Assembly (NCBI RefSeq): GCF_036983985.1
Contig: NZ_JALAHQ010000003.1
Coordinates: 434,001-498,000, forward strand
DNA: 64,000 bases
Source: Alishewanella metallidurans
Lineage (GTDB): Bacteria > Pseudomonadota > Gammaproteobacteria > Enterobacterales > Alteromonadaceae
Direction of reading: 5' to 3'
Shown here: positions 1 through 7,987 of the stretch, piece by piece
How the letters are laid out: each line of letters starts with the position of its first letter
How positions within the stretch are numbered: position 1 is the stretch's first letter
Program-made: the position numbers and the translations under genes
Notes under the pieces: model-generated
Databases searched by the model: none
Told to the model about the DNA's origin: nothing
The model's input: only the letters and a program-made list of their open reading frames with translations

Positions 1-1
1 T

Positions 2-1258
2 AAGCCTGAGCAACAATTTTCCCTGTTATTAATTAAAATATATCAGTTTGAGAAAATTAATCAGCTGCTTGGCCACGCTAATAGCAACCTTATTTTGGCG
101 CAAATTGCCCAGCGTATTAATGACCAACTTAAAACGGTAGACGATGCGCTAAGCTTTGAGTTTCGTCAGCAAGTTCCTGTGCGGTTGTGTCATCTTGGTG
201 GTGTCGATTTTGCTGTATGGATAAGCCGCAGTAACCATCAAAATTTAGCGGAATTTGTCGCCGACAATTTAGAGAAAAACATTCCTGAAGCAATGATAGT
301 TCACGGCTGTATCGTCGATTACAAGCTGCACTCGGGTATTGCTCATTATCCTGAGCACAGCACTGAGTTTAGCGAGCTACTAGATCGGGCTTACTTGGCA
401 TTACAAAACCACACAATGTTGCCCGGCCATAGTCAGGTTTTTAGCGCGCAAATGCTTAATTATTCTAAAGATAAACTGACGTTAATGGCGCAGTTACGCC
501 AAGCTATTACCGATCAGCAATTAAGCTTATATGTACAACCTCAGGTTGATATGCGCACTAAAGAGGTATTAGCGGCTGAAGTTTATGTGCGTTGGCGCCA
601 TCCTATTCGCGGTTTAATGGCTCCGAGTAGCTTTTTAGCGTTAGCCGAAGAAGCCGGCGTAATTTATCCATTAACACAGTGGGTATTAAACGAAGCCATT
701 GCGATGATCGCAACCTTAGACAAAGCTGGCTTAGTTAGCAAAATAGCGGTAAATATTTCTAGCCAGGATTTATTGAATGATGAATTAGTAGATAGCCTAG
801 AGCTGTTATTTGCCCAGCATAACGTGAAACCAAAGTTATTGGTTTTAGAAATAACCGAAGGTGCGTTCGCCGCAGAGCCTGAGACGTCACTGAGTATGAT
901 GCGGCGTCTTCATCAATTGGGTGTGGGCTTGGCACTAGATGATTTTGGTACTGGCTTATCGTCTTTAGCCTATTTACGCAAATTGCCGGTACAGCAAGTA
1001 AAGGTAGATTGCTCATTTATTAATGATTTACACAAGTCTGATACGCAATCAGCAATTACCAGTGCGCTTATTGATATGGCGCGTAACCTCGATATTGGCG
1101 TTATCGCAAAAGGCGTTGAAGAAATAGACGTAGAACAAAAACTGCTGCGTATTGGCTGTAACCGAGGCCAAGGTTTTTTATACTCTCGGCCGTTTGAATT
1201 AAGCGGCTTTGTGGTGTGGTTAAAGCAGTGGCAAAAGAACCATGTTATAACGCAATAG
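2..1258 (+). CDS. Degenerate GGDEF-EAL protein, 5' truncated by window edge (CsrD-like?)
   Basis: The frame is open from base 2, so the gene enters from the left; the TTG at 95 is internal and is not the start. The first visible residues match the FxKIN..LGH part of a GGDEF domain. The signature at 197-211 reads GGVDF. The EAL domain follows, with EVY (578-586) in place of EAL. NIS, LEITE, DDFGTG and QGF are kept, but the AEGVE motif reads AKGVE (Lys codon 1109-1111), which replaces the glutamate thought to be the general base. Both domains are therefore probably catalytically dead. A GGDEF-EAL protein degenerate in both halves recalls CsrD/MshH, the RNase E specificity factor for Csr small RNAs, but the N-terminal region needed to decide is outside the window. 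The 3' end overlaps the convergent arginase-family gene by 14 bp. Confidence 0.85.
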   Translation, partial: KPEQQFSLLLIKIYQFEKINQLLGHANSNLILAQIAQRINDQLKTVDDALSFEFRQQVPVRLCHLGGVDFAVWISRSNHQNLAEFVADNLEKNIPEAMIVHGCIVDYKLHSGIAHYPEHSTEFSELLDRAYLALQNHTMLPGHSQVFSAQMLNYSKDKLTLMAQLRQAITDQQLSLYVQPQVDMRTKEVLAAEVYVRWRHPIRGLMAPSSFLALAEEAGVIYPLTQWVLNEAIAMIATLDKAGLVSKIAVNISSQDLLNDELVDSLELLFAQHNVKPKLLVLEITEGAFAAEPETSLSMMRRLHQLGVGLALDDFGTGLSSLAYLRKLPVQQVKVDCSFINDLHKSDTQSAITSALIDMARNLDIGVIAKGVEEIDVEQKLLRIGCNRGQGFLYSRPFELSGFVVWLKQWQKNHVITQ

Positions 1259-2297
1259 CTTGTTTAGCTTGAATAAACGCGACAACTAACGCTGCTAATA
1301 CTTGCCCTGCCTCATTATTGCCGGCTGCCAGGCCAGCAGGGTGTTGGCTTGGTGCTGCCTCAGCTAAATGTAAGTAACGGCTACGAGATAGTTTGCCTAA
1401 TTGATAAACAAACTGCTCTGCTGCTTGCACACTAATACCACAATTAGTAAAAGCGCTAACCGGCATTAAGCTTATGCTGTCGGTATCTAGCTCGATACCA
1501 ATATCACCGGTGCCCTGGGTAACTTTGGCAATGCACTGAGCCAGCGCTTGTTGGTAGCTTAGTTCTTGGCGGACAAAAATACGCTGATAGCTACAGTGCT
1601 CAGCTTCAGCTTGTTGTAGTTGCGCTAAGGTAGCCGCCGAATTTTTCAACTCATGCAAACCTAAAACAAAATAATGCTGTAAATAACCGTCATTAAACGC
1701 ATAGCTAAAACCGTTACCGCTATGGCGACCCTCTAGCGGCCTAAAGTCTGAGTGCGGGTCTAAATTCGCGCTATTGGCTTTTTGCCCACTTTGACTGGTT
1801 AATGCCTTAAGTAATGGATAACTGTTGTTATGGCCACCGCCAATAACTATAGGATAAAGCCCAGCGGCAAATATTTGTTGGCTAACGTGTTGTACGCGGT
1901 TATCTAAAACACTAACTAACTGTCGCAGTTGTTGTAACTGGTCAGCCTGAGTGACATCCAGTGTTAATGCTTTTTGCTGCAGGTCGTCACATTGAATGTG
2001 GCCCAGCAGTAAAATGTGTTTAGAAGGAATAAACGCGTTAGCTTGAAAATTTAAAAACTTAGCTAGAAAAGCCGGCCAGCCTTTATCTGCACCAGCAAAA
2101 CCTAAGTTTGCTCTGGGGCCTATGTCTTCTGGCACGCCTAACAGCACAAAACGGCAACCGGCACTTTTAGCTTGTGCCAGTTGTTGGGTTAAGTCCTGCT
2201 TAAGATCGGCATATTGAATACTTTGGCCTACGCGCGTTTCCCCAACGCGCGGCGTAACATACTGCGATAATTGTGACGGGGTAAACAGATTTAACAT
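1245..2297 (-). CDS. Arginase/formimidoylglutamase-family hydrolase
   Basis: This is a 350-residue ureohydrolase-fold protein. The binuclear manganese motifs are visible in order: GGGHNN, DPHSDFR and ELDTDS, so the ligand His/Asp set (H; D-H-D; D-D) appears complete. DPH instead of DAH and GGGHNN instead of GGGHD/E place it with the formimidoylglutamase-like branch rather than true arginase or agmatinase. No hut genes are next to it, so the substrate (an N-formimino, guanidino or related group) cannot be assigned. It starts 13 nt downstream of the rraA stop on the same strand and may be cotranscribed with it. Its 3' end overlaps the GGDEF-EAL gene tail to tail. Confidence 0.8.
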   Translation of the reverse strand: MLNLFTPSQLSQYVTPRVGETRVGQSIQYADLKQDLTQQLAQAKSAGCRFVLLGVPEDIGPRANLGFAGADKGWPAFLAKFLNFQANAFIPSKHILLLGHIQCDDLQQKALTLDVTQADQLQQLRQLVSVLDNRVQHVSQQIFAAGLYPIVIGGGHNNSYPLLKALTSQSGQKANSANLDPHSDFRPLEGRHSGNGFSYAFNDGYLQHYFVLGLHELKNSAATLAQLQQAEAEHCSYQRIFVRQELSYQQALAQCIAKVTQGTGDIGIELDTDSISLMPVSAFTNCGISVQAAEQFVYQLGKLSRSRYLHLAEAAPSQHPAGLAAGNNEAGQVLAALVVAFIQAKQAIAL

Positions 2298-2310
2298 GGC
2301 CTAGCTTTGC

Positions 2311-2796
2311 TTATTCTATATCCAGCGCATCTGGTGACATAATAATACCCGTGCTGTCAGCATACAGGTGATCACCAGGTAAAAAGGTTACTCCGGCAAA
2401 GTTAACTGGCACTTCAGTTTCACCAAAACCTTTATCATCAGCACCTACCGGAATAGCATTTACTGCATGAATGCCAATATCAAAATCTTCTAATAAGTCG
2501 AGATCACGTACGCTGCCATAACAGACAATACCTTCCCAACCATTGCTTGCTGCAAATGAGGCTAGTTCAGCGTCGATAATGGCACGGCGTGCAGAGCCAC
2601 CGGCATCTATCAGTAATACTTTACCAACACCAGGCTCACTTAACATTTGCCGTACTAAACCATTATCTTCAAAACACTTTACTGTATGGATTTGGCCACC
2701 AAAAGAGCGTCTGCCGCCATAGCTCGCAAACAATGGTTCAACCACATCGACTTGATCGGCATAAAGATCACATAATTCAGACGTGTTGTATTCCAT
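2311..2796 (-). CDS. rraA: Ribonuclease E activity regulator RraA
   Basis: The 161 residues match E. coli RraA (also 161) from the first residues (MEYNTSELCDLY) to the last (DALDIE). RraA is a trimeric protein that binds RNase E and damps mRNA decay. Conserved family segments include FGGQI, TVKCFEDNGL, the GG-RRA-ID stretch and the NFAGVTFLPGDHLYAD block. The usual GGS-L/V-RRA reads GGSARRA. A good Shine-Dalgarno (GGAGG, read on the minus strand) precedes the ATG. The downstream arginase-family gene begins 13 nt after the stop. The region up to 2962 separates it from the divergent GGDEF-EAL gene and must hold both promoters. Confidence 0.95.
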   Translation of the reverse strand: MEYNTSELCDLYADQVDVVEPLFASYGGRRSFGGQIHTVKCFEDNGLVRQMLSEPGVGKVLLIDAGGSARRAIIDAELASFAASNGWEGIVCYGSVRDLDLLEDFDIGIHAVNAIPVGADDKGFGETEVPVNFAGVTFLPGDHLYADSTGIIMSPDALDIE

Positions 2797-2962
2797 AACA
2801 ACCTCCAGCAGTAAAGAGAAATAAGGCAGTACAGTATAGCCCTGAGTTAGGTAAGCTCAAACTATTATTATTGCCTTTTCAGCGATTTAACATTAGCTGC
2901 TGGTTGTAGCAATGCCACTATATTTGCTAAGGTATGTTTAGTTAACTTAACCGGTAAATTCC

Positions 2963-4960
2963 GTGGCGCCAGAAATATTTGCCAGACTTGCAGTGTATGC
3001 TACCCAAGCCGGTATTGCGCTGTTGCTTAGCTATTTAATGTGGAGCCTAAGTAACCTATATCTGCAAAGTTATATTCGATCTTGGTTTTATGCGTTATCA
3101 GCATTTGCGCTTTACCAGATAACGATACTGTTGCAAGCCTATTTCGTGCCGTACCCTCAAACATCCGCTTTTTTTCAATTTGTGATTATTGTCAGTAGCT
3201 ATAGCTTTGCCATCTTTTTACTGCGAGGTATGGTGCAAACGCGGGTTGGTGATGCGCATATACTTAGCCGGTTATCTGCTAACAAATTATTTATTTTGCT
3301 TTGTGGTCTTGGTGTACTAAGCGTGTTGCCGTTTGGCTTGAACGAAAGCCTTGATGCTTGGCAGCAGTATTTTCAGTATTATATTCGCCTGTTGATTATG
3401 GGTGTGATTTTGTTAAGTGCAGCAGTAAGCTTATTGCACCGAATGGAGCGCGGCTTTGGCCAGCGCTTGGCGGTATTCACGCTGTTAGTGTGGGGTGTGT
3501 TGTATGTCACTAGCACTGTTTGGCTGCTAACTACTACGTTGGAACTGGCGTCTATTCAACTAATACTTGCTTATAAGTGTGCTGAGCTATTTTTGCTCTG
3601 TTGCTTAGGGTTGGCGTTGCTTATTTGGTTACATGAAAACGAGCATAATGCTAATCGGCAATTAACCGAAAAAACCCGCTATTTAAACCGTTATGATCAG
3701 TTAACCGGCGCACTTAATCGCGATGCGTTGCTAGTGCAACTGGAAGAAAAACTACAGCAAACCGTGACGCCAATTTATCTCTTAATGCTAGGACTAGATA
3801 AGTTTAAAACCATTAATGAGTCGGTGGGTTTAAAACAAGGTGACAGTTTACTGCGCCAGTTAAGCCAACGCTTTGAAGCTAGTATTTTAAAGCCGACATT
3901 GGTAGCCAGAACCGGTGGCGATATTTTTGCCTTGGCGTTAACAGATATAAATAATGTAACCCAATTACACTTTGCACTACGGCATATACAGCAGTTGGTA
4001 GAAAAGAACTTTGAGTTAGCCGGTGGCTCACTGCATTTAAGTTGCACTATTGGTATAGCTTGTAGCCCACACGACGGTAATACTGCAGAAACCCTGTTGC
4101 AAAAAGCCAATATTGCATATCATCAGGCTAAACGTTTGCAAAACCGCACTTTGGCTTATCAGGCTGGTATGGAAGACGAATCAGCACGGCTTATTAGCTG
4201 GGAAAGTGAACTGCTTGCTGCGATGCGTAATGATGAGTTTGTGTTGTATTTTCAACCGCAAATTAATTTGCGCAATAACTCGTTGGATGCGTTTGAAGTG
4301 CTGATACGTTGGCAGCATCCTGAAAAAGGCTTTTTAATGCCTGCGCAGTTTTTACCCTTTGTTGAGCAACTAGGTTTGAGCCAACAACTCGATTTTTGGG
4401 TATTGCATCAAGCGGTAAAAACCATTAGCGCGTGGCAAAAACAGCACTTAAAGGTGCCATTGGCAGTGAATATGTCGCCGTTACATTTTCAGCAAGATGG
4501 TTTGAAAAGTAAAATTAAACAATTACTGCAGCAATACCAAGTGTCGCCAGAGCTACTAGAGCTTGAGATCACCGAAAACACGGCAATGAATGATATTGAA
4601 AAAGGCTTTAATCATGTACTTGAATTGCAGCAAATGGGTATTCGGGTCTCGATAGATGATTTTGGTACCGGCTATTCGTCGTTAGCGTATTTGCGGCGTA
4701 TGCCGATTGAAAAAATTAAAATTGACCGTAGTTTTGTTATGGATATGGCGAGCAATGATTCCGATATGATGATTGTAAAAACCATGATTAAATTGGCCCA
4801 TGGTTTAGGTAAACGTATTTTAGCCGAAGGGGTAGAAACGGCAATGCAGCTGCAATTGCTGCATAATATGTCTTGTGACAGTGTGCAAGGTTATTACTTT
4901 GCTAAGCCGCTACCTGAAGCTGAAGCTATTGCGTACTGCAGTAAACCGGGGTCATGGTAA
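2963..4960 (+). CDS. Membrane-bound GGDEF-EAL c-di-GMP phosphodiesterase
   Basis: The 665-residue protein begins with GTG. The N-terminal 225 residues hold about seven hydrophobic helices and no recognisable periplasmic sensor domain, so it is an integral inner-membrane sensor. The GGDEF domain follows, with signature GGDIF at residues 318-322; loss of the catalytic Glu suggests it binds GTP rather than making c-di-GMP. The EAL domain looks active: EVL (445-447), AVNMS, LEITE, DDFGTG, KIDRSF, LAEGVET and QGYYF are all present. The predicted role is c-di-GMP hydrolysis, possibly activated by GTP through the degenerate GGDEF domain as described for Caulobacter PdeA. The ligand sensed is unknown. 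It is monocistronic. Confidence 0.88.
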   Translation: MAPEIFARLAVYATQAGIALLLSYLMWSLSNLYLQSYIRSWFYALSAFALYQITILLQAYFVPYPQTSAFFQFVIIVSSYSFAIFLLRGMVQTRVGDAHILSRLSANKLFILLCGLGVLSVLPFGLNESLDAWQQYFQYYIRLLIMGVILLSAAVSLLHRMERGFGQRLAVFTLLVWGVLYVTSTVWLLTTTLELASIQLILAYKCAELFLLCCLGLALLIWLHENEHNANRQLTEKTRYLNRYDQLTGALNRDALLVQLEEKLQQTVTPIYLLMLGLDKFKTINESVGLKQGDSLLRQLSQRFEASILKPTLVARTGGDIFALALTDINNVTQLHFALRHIQQLVEKNFELAGGSLHLSCTIGIACSPHDGNTAETLLQKANIAYHQAKRLQNRTLAYQAGMEDESARLISWESELLAAMRNDEFVLYFQPQINLRNNSLDAFEVLIRWQHPEKGFLMPAQFLPFVEQLGLSQQLDFWVLHQAVKTISAWQKQHLKVPLAVNMSPLHFQQDGLKSKIKQLLQQYQVSPELLELEITENTAMNDIEKGFNHVLELQQMGIRVSIDDFGTGYSSLAYLRRMPIEKIKIDRSFVMDMASNDSDMMIVKTMIKLAHGLGKRILAEGVETAMQLQLLHNMSCDSVQGYYFAKPLPEAEAIAYCSKPGSW

Positions 4961-4985
4961 GGCCGCTATTATCAGCTCTAGGGTG

Positions 4986-5390
4986 TTACGTGCGAATACG
5001 AACGGCAATTAAACCATCACGGTTGGCATTAGCTGCATTAAGTTGTTGTAAATACTGCTGCCAAAGCGCTGGTTGTTGCTCGGCGAGTTGTTTTAAATAT
5101 TGCCAGCTGTAAATGCCGCTGTCGTGGCTATCGTCAAATATAAGCTTTATAGCGTAATGGCCCACAGGTATTAGCTTACTAATGGCCACCTGCTTTTTAT
5201 TGGTGACCAGCTTAGGTTTACCATGGCCACGTACCTCGGCCGATGGCGAAAACACGCGTAAAAACTCAGCACTGAAACAGCTATGGCTGCCATCATTAAA
5301 GCTAACATCTAGTTCACGACGTTGCTGGTGATAATGCAATTTACTAACGTTAATACTGTTAGCTGGGTTGTCAGTGCTGTGAGTCGTCAT
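4986..5390 (-). CDS. DUF971 / GBBH-like N-terminal domain protein
   Basis: This 134-residue protein has the DUF971 fold, the small domain that precedes the catalytic part of gamma-butyrobetaine hydroxylase. Visible family features are the LDVSFNDG strand, the FSAEFLR segment, the PVGHYAIKLIFDDSHDSGIYSW core and the following LKQL helix. Stand-alone DUF971 proteins are linked to iron-sulfur or apo-protein handling in some bacteria, but no function can be assigned here. Its ATG overlaps the hslU stop by one base (TAATG on the minus strand), so it is translationally coupled and last in the hslV-hslU transcript. That linkage is common in gammaproteobacteria. Confidence 0.85.
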   Translation of the reverse strand: MTTHSTDNPANSINVSKLHYHQQRRELDVSFNDGSHSCFSAEFLRVFSPSAEVRGHGKPKLVTNKKQVAISKLIPVGHYAIKLIFDDSHDSGIYSWQYLKQLAEQQPALWQQYLQQLNAANANRDGLIAVRIRT

Positions 5391-6724
5391 TATAAAATAA
5401 ACCGGCTTAAATCATCGTCTTTAACCAACGCACCTAAATGCTGCTCTACATAGGCGGCATCAACTTCAATATGCTCACCGGCATGGTCGGCTGCGTCAAA
5501 GGATATTTCTTCTAGCAAGCGTTCCATTACGGTATATAAGCGGCGGGCACCAATGTTTTCCGTACTTTCGTTAACCTGCCAAGCAGCAGCAGCTAAACTT
5601 TTAACGCCACTTTCACTAAAGCTTAAGTTAACGCCTTCAGTGGCTAACATGGCGATAGATTGCTCGGTAAGTGAAGCCTTAGGTTCGGTTAAAATACGTT
5701 CAAAATCAGCGGCACTTAACGCTTCTAACTCTACACGTATTGGCAAACGACCTTGCAGCTCGGGCACTAAATCTGACGGTTTACTCATTTGAAATGCGCC
5801 AGAGGCAATAAATAAAATATGATCAGTTTTTACCATGCCGTGCTTAGTATTTACGGTGCAGCCCTCTATCAAGGGTAGTAAATCACGCTGTACGCCTTCA
5901 CGCGATACATCGGGGCCGCTGGTTTCGCCACGCTTACAAATCTTGTCTATTTCATCAAGAAATACTATGCCGGTTTGCTCAACGGCTTCAAGGGCTTGGG
6001 CTTTAAGCTCTTCTGGGTTAACCAGTTTAGCCGCTTCTTCTTCTACTAATTGCTTTAGGGCATCTTTAATTTTTAGTTTGCGCTTTTTAGTTTTTTCACT
6101 CCCCAGGTTTTGAAACATGCTTTGTAACTGCGATGTCATTTCCTCCATGCCTGGCGGTGCCATAATTTCGACACCAATGTTCGGCTGCGCTAAATCAAGT
6201 TCAATTTCTTTATCGTCTAATTGACCTTCACGCAGCTTTTTACGAAAGGTTTGCCGCGTGCTGTTATCTGTAGTCGGTTTATTGTCAGTCTGCCCCCAAT
6301 TTTCACGCGCGGGAGGCAGTAATACATCTAAAATACGCTCTTCTGCGGCTTCTTCGGCGCGAAAACGATTTTTTGCGATGGCTTGTTCACGAAACATTTT
6401 TACCGCGCTGTCGGTTAGGTCGCGAATAATGCTTTCAACCTCTTTGCCAACATAGCCTACTTCGGTAAATTTAGTGGCTTCTACCTTGATAAAGGGCGCG
6501 TTGGCTAGCTTAGCTAAGCGCCGAGCAATTTCTGTTTTACCCACGCCAGTGGGGCCAATCATTAAAATGTTTTTGGGCGTAACTTCCTGACGCAGTGCGG
6601 GGTCAAGTTGCATCCGGCGCCAGCGGTTACGCAGCGCAATAGCAACCGCGCGTTTGGCTTTATTTTGGCCAATAATATGCCGATCTAGTTCGTGTACAAT
6701 TTCTCTTGGGGTCATGTCAGACAT
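5390..6724 (-). CDS. hslU: ATP-dependent protease ATPase subunit HslU (ClpY)
   Basis: This is a 444-residue AAA+ unfoldase. It shows the N-terminal TPREIV-ELD-IIGQ motif, Walker A GPTGVGKT at residues 57-64, the pore motif (VGYVGK), a charged I-domain insert around 130-240, Walker B VFLDEIDK, the sensor region (QGRLPIRVEL) and a C-terminal tail ending LSRFIL, which docks into HslV in the E. coli complex. Length equals the family norm (443-444). It unfolds substrates and feeds them to the HslV peptidase; in E. coli the complex belongs to the heat-shock regulon. It lies 11 nt downstream of hslV and is coupled to the DUF971 gene. Confidence 0.97.
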   Translation of the reverse strand: MSDMTPREIVHELDRHIIGQNKAKRAVAIALRNRWRRMQLDPALRQEVTPKNILMIGPTGVGKTEIARRLAKLANAPFIKVEATKFTEVGYVGKEVESIIRDLTDSAVKMFREQAIAKNRFRAEEAAEERILDVLLPPARENWGQTDNKPTTDNSTRQTFRKKLREGQLDDKEIELDLAQPNIGVEIMAPPGMEEMTSQLQSMFQNLGSEKTKKRKLKIKDALKQLVEEEAAKLVNPEELKAQALEAVEQTGIVFLDEIDKICKRGETSGPDVSREGVQRDLLPLIEGCTVNTKHGMVKTDHILFIASGAFQMSKPSDLVPELQGRLPIRVELEALSAADFERILTEPKASLTEQSIAMLATEGVNLSFSESGVKSLAAAAWQVNESTENIGARRLYTVMERLLEEISFDAADHAGEHIEVDAAYVEQHLGALVKDDDLSRFIL

Positions 6725-6735
6725 ACGTTTCCTGC

Positions 6736-7254
6736 TTATAATTCTTCAATGGTCTGATGGTGATTAGTGTAAACACAGATATCACCAGCAATAGTCAGAC
6801 TTTTTTCGACGATGTCGCGCGCGCTCAGCGAAGTGTTGTTTAGTAAGGCGGTGGCTGCGGCTTGAGCGTAGGGGCCGCCACTGCCAATGGCAATTAAATC
6901 TTGCTCTGGCTGCACTACGTCACCATTACCGGTAATAATTAGCGAGGTGTTAGCATCGGCTACGGCGAGTAAAGCTTCTAGCTTGCGCAACATACGGTCG
7001 GTGCGCCAGTCTTTAGCGAGTTCAACGGCCGCGCGCATTAAATGGCCCTGATGCAGTTCTAATTTAGCTTCAAAGCGTTCAAATAAGGTGAAGGCGTCGG
7101 CGGTGCCGCCAGCAAAGCCGGCAATAACTTTATTATTGTAAAGACGGCGCACTTTGCGGGCATTGCCCTTCATTACAGTGTTACCAAGAGAGACTTGGCC
7201 ATCACCGCCAATGGCGACATGGCCATCGCGGCGCACAGAAACAATAGTAGTCAT
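6736..7254 (-). CDS. hslV: ATP-dependent protease peptidase subunit HslV (ClpQ)
   Basis: The 172-residue protein starts MTTIVSVRRDG; removal of Met exposes the catalytic N-terminal Thr used by this proteasome-like peptidase. The GGDGQVSLG, VRRLYNNKVIAGFAGGTADAFTLF and IGSGGPYAQAAATALL blocks are diagnostic. The length is slightly below the E. coli protein (176). It forms a dodecamer capped by HslU hexamers in the cytoplasm. It is the first protease gene of the minus-strand hslV-hslU-DUF971 transcript. The ftsN-like gene ends 58 nt upstream, so transcription could run from there or from a promoter in that gap. Confidence 0.97.
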   Translation of the reverse strand: MTTIVSVRRDGHVAIGGDGQVSLGNTVMKGNARKVRRLYNNKVIAGFAGGTADAFTLFERFEAKLELHQGHLMRAAVELAKDWRTDRMLRKLEALLAVADANTSLIITGNGDVVQPEQDLIAIGSGGPYAQAAATALLNNTSLSARDIVEKSLTIAGDICVYTNHHQTIEEL

Positions 7255-7312
7255 GAAATAGCCCTATGGCGTTATTAACTTAGGGTTTAAGTGTGGCTGC
7301 GTTAACGAAATT

Positions 7313-7909
7313 TCAAGACCAATTCCAGATTTGGCAAGTATTAATACTCTGTTGGCGTAGGCGATTGCGATCGGTGGTGGCCTGACGTTTGGATGTATAA
7401 GGACCAAGTACAACTCGATACCAAACACCGTTTGCACCTTCTGTGCGGCGAATTTGCGAGGCAAAGCCAGCGAAGGCAATTTGCGCTTTCATGGTTTCAG
7501 CTTGCTGCTCTACTCTAAATGAGCCGCACTGCATTTGATAAGGGCCACCAGCCTGCTGCTCAGTAACTTCAACCTTTACTTCTTTGTTCTCTAATTCTTT
7601 AATATATTGGTACGGCTCTTCTGTTGGTTTGGCCGGTAGCTCATCTTTAGGTTTTGTCGTTTTAGGCGGTGTTTTAACCGGTGTTTTTGCTGGTATTACC
7701 GCAGATGGTGTTGTGCCAGCGGGTTGCTGGTTTAAAAACCATAAAAAATAAATAAAGCCACCAATCAGTAAAAAAGTAACAACTAATAATAGCCATGGCT
7801 TCGCCGGTGCTGGCTGTTTAGCTTTGCTATTGCGCCGCGCAGGGCGCTTGTTTGCCGGTTTGGCTTTAGCTTTTGGCCGGCTGGCTTTTATATAGTCTTT
7901 TTGAGGCAT
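7313..7909 (-). CDS. ftsN: FtsN-like cell division protein with SPOR domain
   Basis: The 198-residue bitopic inner-membrane protein has a basic Lys/Arg-rich cytoplasmic tail (residues 1-42), one transmembrane helix (about 43-64), a Pro/Thr/Lys-rich periplasmic linker, and a C-terminal SPOR domain (about 120-198). The SPOR hallmarks are YQMQCGSF, A-AQIAFAGF and WYRVVLGPY. Position between priA and hslV is the classical ftsN location in gammaproteobacteria, which supports the name over other SPOR proteins. SPOR domains bind denuded septal peptidoglycan; FtsN triggers septal wall synthesis through FtsA and FtsQLB. It is shorter than E. coli FtsN (319), mostly in the linker. Confidence 0.88.
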   Translation of the reverse strand: MPQKDYIKASRPKAKAKPANKRPARRNSKAKQPAPAKPWLLLVVTFLLIGGFIYFLWFLNQQPAGTTPSAVIPAKTPVKTPPKTTKPKDELPAKPTEEPYQYIKELENKEVKVEVTEQQAGGPYQMQCGSFRVEQQAETMKAQIAFAGFASQIRRTEGANGVWYRVVLGPYTSKRQATTDRNRLRQQSINTCQIWNWS

Positions 7910-7987
7910 AAGGTAGTAATACTGCTACAGCGTAATTAAACGGCTATTCTACAAGGTTGGCTAAAAAAAGAAACACAACGCTGGGGT

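Noticed and set aside
95..97. TTG at 95 as start of the GGDEF-EAL gene
   Set aside because: The frame stays open to the window edge and the upstream residues are clearly GGDEF-like.
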